A stretch of 64,000 bases of DNA. Origin: Acanthacorydalis orientalis. Lineage: Eukaryota; Arthropoda; Insecta; Megaloptera; Corydalidae. The notes under the pieces were generated by a model that saw nothing but the letters and a program-made list of their open reading frames with translations, was not told where the DNA came from and ran no database searches. The position numbers were made by a program, and so were the translations under genes. The DNA lies in NCBI GenBank assembly GCA_034766995.1, contig CM068318.1, positions 4,721,001 to 4,785,000 on the forward strand, given 5' to 3'. Shown one piece after another: positions 58,397 to 64,000 of this stretch. Each line of letters opens with the position of its first letter. Position 1 is the first letter of the stretch.

Positions 58397-58620
58397 TCAC
58401 TTTCACAAGTATTTTTTTTTATTTTATTCCTCAAACCACACTAATATTTTCTGTATCTTGGAACTCTGAGGAACAAGAATGTACAATTTTTAATTGTTTT
58501 TTTATTCAATGTCTGCTAAGATCTTAAATCATTTTAGTTAATGGTAGATTTTCGTTTTTAAAAATAAAATACAATAATTTATAAACAATAATAAACTTTC
58601 AGTTGTCTGCACAATACAGT
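58397..58620 (+). repeat. Diverged dispersed repeat family X, copy 2
   Basis: CTAAATTCACTTTCACAAGT, CTCAAACCACAC and TTTCTGTATCTT align with 22836-22917. The second half (TTTTAATTG, TTCAATGTCTGC, TCTTAAATCATTTT, AAATAAAATACAATA, ACAGTT) aligns with 62712-62870. This copy links the two halves of the family. There is no coding content. Confidence 0.5.
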
Positions 58621-59285
58621 TTCCCCGTTAATAAAGAAATATTCTAATGCAGAAATTGAATAAAATAAAACATAAATTTTAAAATTGATAAATAAGTATG
58701 AAAAACCTGGAATTAATCTTCGTCATATAAACTGAAATACTTTCAGAAGGAAATATCATATTTATGTATTTTTTAAATCACTTTCTTTATAAAAAGAAAG
58801 ATATTGTTTAAAGTTAAAATGTTTATTAAAAGCATAGAATTTTATTAAATTTAACAGACCATTTATATAATTTTGTCTCCCGTGTATAAAATATAGATTT
58901 GTGAAAAGGAAAACTATATTACTTTTAATAAATATCTTGTATAAAATTTATGATATTTTACTGGTTTATTCAAAATTGTATCTTTTTAATAAAATTTTAA
59001 TACTTACAAAAAGTATAATTGGAATTTTACATTCTTAATACAGAAAATTAAATACAAGATGTCAATAAATGGAATTAGCATAACAGAAACGTATATACAT
59101 TTTTGTTAGAGAAGACTTAATATGAATTATCAGTTATAAATTTACTTTGTGAACACTCCGCATACACAAGGTGTTAGATGATAAGCAAACTACAAGACGT
59201 AGTTCGTTCATGCTCTGTGGTTTAAATTGGCTAATTGGGAAACAGCTAATTGAATTATATTTTCTTGAAATTACATCTACATCCA
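58621..59285. other. AT-rich non-coding DNA
   Basis: No gene is recognised. Confidence 0.5.
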
Positions 59286-59305
59286 TTATATATATATATA
59301 GATAT

Positions 59306-59358
<53 letters not shown>
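59286..59358. repeat. Compound (TA)n(CA)n(TA)n microsatellite
   Basis: TA, a GATATACACACACA interruption, then a TA run of about 44 bp. The 114-residue frame over it is an artefact. Confidence 0.95.
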
Positions 59359-59362
<4 letters not shown>

Positions 59363-60246
59363 GTGTGTACGCTGTTACATGTCTGGTACATTTCGTAGTA
59401 GTGTGTGAGAGATATGTAGCGATTTTCTACTAGCTGGAAATCTTTCTCGAAAGCTATAAAAGCGTATAGCTTACACACTGATGTGAATACTTGATGTTGT
59501 GTATCGTCATTAAAAACAATGTTCTTAGAATTTTCGTTGAGTTTGTTAATGAAATTCGATATGTTTTAAGGAAACATTAAAGTTTAAGTCGATTCGTCGG
59601 TTACGTATAAAATCGGAAAGTGCTTTCCGAAAACGAAAGTTCGTTAAATATACGCCGTTACGTTATATTCACAGCTTTGTTAATAACGCTTATACGCATT
59701 ATATATATATATATACACATACACACAAGTGTGTACCTATTAATATTTTCAAAATATTGAACAATTGTTAGTTTTATATATGCAATATTTTCTTATATAC
59801 AATTTTATGTAAATTGTCTATTATTTCTTACCTCGAAACAAGAGCTTTCTCTGTGAAACAATAATATTATTAATATCTTTGTAGAAACATATTGTAAATA
59901 ATTTATTCATATTTGATTTTATAGAAAAAATGTTTTTATTAAATGTTTACTGCTTGAAAACATAATAGGGAATGTTAAAAAAATGTAATTCGTGAAAAAT
60001 GCTTGCTTATCAGTATTTCTTTTCAATATGTTATCTGTTATGGTTTGTAAATGAATTTCTAACAGAAATCGTCTCATTTGTTATATTTTAAAAATCTTAT
60101 TTGATTTTTTATGTACTGAATGTTGATACTTAGCTCTTATACTGTGTGAAGGTGGTTTGTGTATACAACGGTCTTCAGTAATCTCTGCATAAAAATAAGA
60201 CAAAGAGGGTGAAAATCTGACGAGTTCGGTAGATGTAATCATTTTT

Positions 60247-60251
<5 letters not shown>
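59359..60251. other. Non-coding DNA, moderately complex at 59575-59700
   Basis: No gene is seen. A short TA/CA run lies at 59700-59727. Confidence 0.45.
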
Positions 60252-60328
<77 letters not shown>

Positions 60329-60331
60329 GTA
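60252..60331. repeat. (TA)n microsatellite
   Basis: A TA run of about 80 bp with two interruptions. Confidence 0.95.
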
Positions 60332-61590
60332 TACATGACCATAAATAATTTGATAACAATCCAGAAATATAAACAATCATGTTATCTCTCTGAAAAAACA
60401 ATGATTTGTAAAATCCATCTCGAGATAAAATGTTGATATATTTTTGTTTATTTGTAATATAATCGTATCGTTAAATAAAATCATTAATATCCTCTTTCAT
60501 AAAATTGAATATCATAATCTAGTTTGCAAGAATGAACAAGAGGTTTTGTGAATATTTTCGAGTGTTTTTAAACTATATTTGAGAATGAATAAATAATTTA
60601 CTGACGAATGGAGAAACATTTTAAATTTTCATAGAAATTTATAAATAAAGGTGTTGAAAAATATACATACTATTTTTGAAAGGTTTTATTATTAAAGTAT
60701 AATTGTATGTGTTTTGAATTCCAACTCTGTCATATGAGTTCCGTTCTTATATATTTTTAAATGATGTCATGATTAATTTATCGAAAATATCATCACATTC
60801 TCTATTATCCAGAGACATATTTCATAAACTGTCAGCAATTATGAAGAGAATTGGTATAATATTGCAGAATATGTTTTATGAAACCTTCATTTTGCTTTTT
60901 AACATTTTCAGTGATTTCCTCTAATACCTTATATGAAAAAGTGAGACATGCTATTCGCAAAAAAACTTTTTTTTTAAAAAAAGCTAATTCTAATTATGAA
61001 TTATCGAAAAGATAATATTGATAAGATAATTCTTAATAAACACATTGTTATTTAATTTTCTGTATAACTGGAATATTCTTAGAATTATCATTTTATTTAA
61101 TGTTTGAGTTCTTCTTAAGAATCTTCTTTTTTTATATTTTTATTCAAAATTCTCCTTTGTAATTTTTTAACGTCATTCCTAAGTAGATTTTATAACGAAT
61201 ATTCTTTCTTGAAGTGTGAAGAATATATAGTGCTTTAATTGTAAACTATAAGGATTTATAAGAAAAATACAATGGTATTTTGTACATAAGTGTTTCTGAA
61301 TCTAAAAAGAAGCAACAGAATTCTTTGATATGTATAAAAAAAAATTGAAGTTACATCAGTTTCATACTCCCTGATTTTAAATTATTTTAAACATATGCTG
61401 AATATTACATCAAGTGTTATTATTAATAAACTTTGTTTTATTATTAATACTAGTATAAATATTTCGAAATATCAATAATTTACCATATATTAGTAAAGTT
61501 ATTTACTTTGTGAATACATTTTAAAATGTATAATAAATAAACCACTGAAGCAAATGATTTATAAACAGTTTTAAACAATATAAATATTAA
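60332..61590. other. AT-rich non-coding DNA
   Basis: No gene is recognised. Confidence 0.5.
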
Positions 61591-61685
61591 AATAATTTCA
61601 GTGATTTAATATTTTACAAATTGATTGGTTTTTTATTATAAGTTATTTTTAAAAATGTTTACTTATTAAACATTATACAGACACA

Positions 61686-61758
<73 letters not shown>

Positions 61759-61833
61759 GTTTAATAAGTAAACATTTTTAAAAATAATTTTTAATGAAAA
61801 CAAATCAACTTGTAAAATGTTAAATCACTGAAA

Positions 61834-61841
<8 letters not shown>
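61591..61841. repeat. Long inverted repeat with microsatellite loop
   Basis: The left arm 61591-61677 and the right arm 61753-61841 are reverse complements with about 88% identity by eye. Both arms contain AATAATTTCAGTGATTTAA and a TTTTTAAAAATGTTTACTTA stretch that continues into TTAAACATTATA. The loop is an (AC)n(AT)n microsatellite of about 75 bp (61678-61752). A transcript would form a long hairpin. It may be a foldback element, an inverted duplication that arose at the microsatellite, or an assembly artefact. No coding content is seen. Confidence 0.85.

Positions 61842-61844
<3 letters not shown>

Positions 61845-61866
<22 letters not shown>
61845..61866. repeat. (TA)n microsatellite
   Basis: A TA run of about 22 bp directly outside the right arm of the inverted repeat. 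Confidence 0.9.
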
Positions 61867-62711
61867 GAAGTTTACTAATTTGACTAGATTTGTGAATGAC
61901 AGACATTTAACCTGTATAGTTCTGAAATAACAAACAAATGTCAAGGGCATGTTTGATGTTTGTCTTCGTACTGGCTCATTAGTATTTTTTTAGCGACTCC
62001 TACGAAACGTGACTATGAAAAAATCAATACGAGTTCACCACAAAATAACCATTAATTTGTTTGAAAATGTCACAGAAATATTCACGTTTCACATTTCGAA
62101 CTTACAGTTAACATTAAATTCCTATTAAATAAATTGCCTCAGTGGAAAAAAATATATGGACATGTACGTATGTTATGAACAAAGACAATTAAAGATGATT
62201 ACATTTTCATAAAAAAATACTTGAAATTATTAAATATTCATTAGACTGCATTTCATTGAAAGTAATTTTAAGCTTTATATCAGAAATTGTTATTCGAAAC
62301 ATTTCTTTTTCAATTTTTCTTCAACAACGTTCATTTATTAATAAAAGTATGTAAATAAAAACCCAATTTGGTTTTATGGATTCTTACCACTTTTTTTCTA
62401 ATTTTTCAGCATATTTAATTATTTTTAACGAGAAAATATTTGATATTTAAAGAGAACTACCAATTACTAAGTTATAGAATGTAGAAATGAGTTTAATGTA
62501 CAGAATTATTCTGTATTTTTTTAAAAAATAAATGTCATAGATGATTTTTTATAAACACATTATATATATATAGTTATAAAGCAGTTTTTGTAAATTTTTG
62601 TACATTTAAGGTAGATTACAAAAATATCAATGATTTTATCATTTAAAGCACTATTCAGGTACGGCATTAAGTGCTTTATTGAGATTTTCATAACCTAAGA
62701 TAACATGAAAA
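61867..62711. other. AT-rich non-coding DNA
   Basis: No gene is recognised. Confidence 0.5.
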
Positions 62712-62985
62712 GTTTTCAGAATATACCATGTTTAATTGTTTATATTTCTTTTTTTGTTGAATGTCTGTTAAACTCTTAAATCATTTTTGTTTAGAGCAGA
62801 TTTTGGTCTTTAGAAATAAAATACAATATTTTGTAAATAATAACATTTTTTGAAATTGTTTTTACAGTACAGTTCTGATATTGTATCTCAAGTGATTTTC
62901 ACAAATAAATTATTTTTTCACCGTACACAATTTTTCTGACCAAAAATGTTTAATAAATTATTATTGATCGTTTTTGATTGTTGCC
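62712..62985 (+). repeat. Diverged dispersed repeat family X, copy 3
   Basis: 62712-62870 aligns with 58478-58620 (GAATGTCTGTTAAACTCTTA, AAATAAAATACAATATTTTG, ACAGTACAGTT). 62885-62985 carries the other half (TTTTCACAAATAAATTATTT, CACCGTACAC, ACCAAAAATGTTTAATAAAT), in the opposite order to the copy at 58397. This suggests a tandem or circular permuted unit. Confidence 0.45.
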
Positions 62986-63230
62986 TGTGTGCGTTTAGAT
63001 ATTGATTCCATGTTTAGAGTCTCAAGGAAGAGAAAAATTCGTTTAAGATAGTTTTTTTTCCTTTAAATTGACACATTTGTAGTACAACAAATTATGTACA
63101 AAAAATCACTAATTTGTCTAAAAAACGGAACTGTTTTATAAAAATAAAATAACTCTCACTCGACATGTTAACAGTCATTGAAAAAGAGTGACAAGAAAAA
63201 TAAGTTTGAATCAGATCGATGGTAATCGTT
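62986..63230. other. AT-rich non-coding DNA
   Basis: No gene is recognised. Confidence 0.5.
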
Positions 63231-63560
63231 CCGACAGCAAATAAACAAACAAAGAAAAATGTTATTATGTGTTCGCATCGATGGCATCGCTTGAAAAATC
63301 AACGAACGTACGTACAAACGCGAGAACGGTGCCTTAACACTTGGACTGACTTCGAGCTCGAACTTCGCCGTTAGTCGGAAGCTAGAAGCCATTATAATAT
63401 TAATCAACGAGTAAATTGTATTGCTCTAGAATTTATGTGTGATTTATGCGAATCTTAAATTAGATTGCTGCTTCACTTCTCTCCACACCCCTGTTTCTGC
63501 TTTTCTACTTCCCGATTTCGTCTACGTACCCCATTCCATATCATTTTGTCATATTTAATA
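63231..63560. promoter_or_regulatory. CpG-containing complex island
   Basis: Contains TTCGCATCGATGGCATCGC (a repeated GCATCG), ACGAACGTACGTACAAACGC, GACTTCGAGCTCGAACTTCG (an inverted repeat) and a C/T-rich block at 63470-63535. A 79-residue minus-strand frame (63168-63407) has no known domain. It is a possible enhancer or promoter. Confidence 0.35.
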
Positions 63561-63670
63561 TTGAACGAATCAGCATATTCAATAACCGGTTCTTTGTTCA
63601 TTTATTCGATTCGAATACTTGCGTTCTGACGTACTGCAAATTAAGTGAACGTTTTTCATCAATGCTAATT

Positions 63671-63677
63671 TATACAT

Positions 63678-63736
<59 letters not shown>

Positions 63737-63745
63737 CATACACAC
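63671..63745. repeat. Compound (CA)n(TA)n(CATA)n microsatellite
   Basis: CA, then TA, then CATA units, about 75 bp in all. Confidence 0.95.
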
Positions 63746-64000
63746 TGAATTAATAGATATATTCTTTTCAGAATATTGAATCGATTTTATTATCAAAAGA
63801 ATGATTCTGTAAAATCTAGATATTAATTATAATTATATATAATTAATACCAAAAATTTTTTGGAAACTAATAATTTTTTGTAGTGTTTTTCATGTAGAAT
63901 AGTTGGGATTTTTTATTATAAAAATGAGTTCTTAATATAAATTTGACTTGTATATAATTAATTCATAAAATAAGATTTTTGTTTGAAGTTTATGAATTGC
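63746..64000. other. AT-rich non-coding DNA
   Basis: No gene is recognised; the window ends here. Confidence 0.5.

Noticed and set aside
61682..61757. CRISPR-like or tandem repeat arrays
   Set aside because: Regular repeats here are dinucleotide microsatellites without spacers, in a eukaryotic context.
62965..62990. TTTTGATTGTTGC, as in the start of insect miR-315
   Set aside because: Only 13 bases agree with the mature sequence as I recall it, the rest differs, and no complementary arm lies nearby.

Overview
The window looks like non-coding DNA from an AT-rich arthropod nuclear genome. Base composition is very AT-rich, roughly a quarter G+C by eye. Long (TA)n microsatellites occur every one to two kilobases, CpG does not look depleted, and all recognisable transposon remains are eukaryotic (mariner-like, a Tc1/mariner-type DDE relative, pogo/Tigger-like ends, one LINE tail). 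Together with the mariner load this fits a hymenopteran such as a bee, but that is an inference. I find no bacterial operons, no rRNA, no convincing tRNA, no CRISPR and no intact protein-coding gene. The open frames are about as long as chance allows in such sequence, and many are Tyr-Ile repeats read through (TA)n tracts. The window is best read as one very long intron or an intergenic desert.

Layout. 1-8 kb: background, a tandem duplication (2.07-2.40 kb) with a mariner 5' fragment at its end, a direct repeat pair (3.3/3.9 kb), a TATA plus initiator pair (5.53 kb) and a small TA-flanked element (6.45-6.70 kb). 8.5 kb: a textbook recursive-splice-like site followed by a 51-base open segment. 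10-23 kb: TA arrays, fragments of a second mariner-type family, and the first copy of a four-member repeat family. 22.8-29.7 kb: a decayed DDE transposase tail, CpG/GC-rich islands (24.1-24.6, 25.9-26.4, 28.3-28.6 kb), a second repeat-family copy and a mauritiana-like mariner fragment. 31-42 kb: twin hairpins, a pogo/Tigger-like MITE, two complete-ended mariner-type deletion derivatives, a LINE 3' tail and the third repeat-family copy. 43-52 kb: a candidate 15-base microexon, the fourth repeat-family copy, more mariner ends against TA arrays, and a GC-rich promoter-like island (51.84-52.52 kb). 52-64 kb: mostly featureless, with a diverged dispersed repeat and a long imperfect inverted repeat (61.59-61.84 kb).

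There are no genes to link into a pathway. The useful content is (i) candidate splice signals that suggest part of the window lies inside a large plus-strand intron, (ii) islands of more complex, CpG-containing sequence that may be enhancers, promoters or 5' exons, and (iii) a layered record of transposons, several of whose ends sit directly against (TA)n arrays. All coordinates were read by eye.
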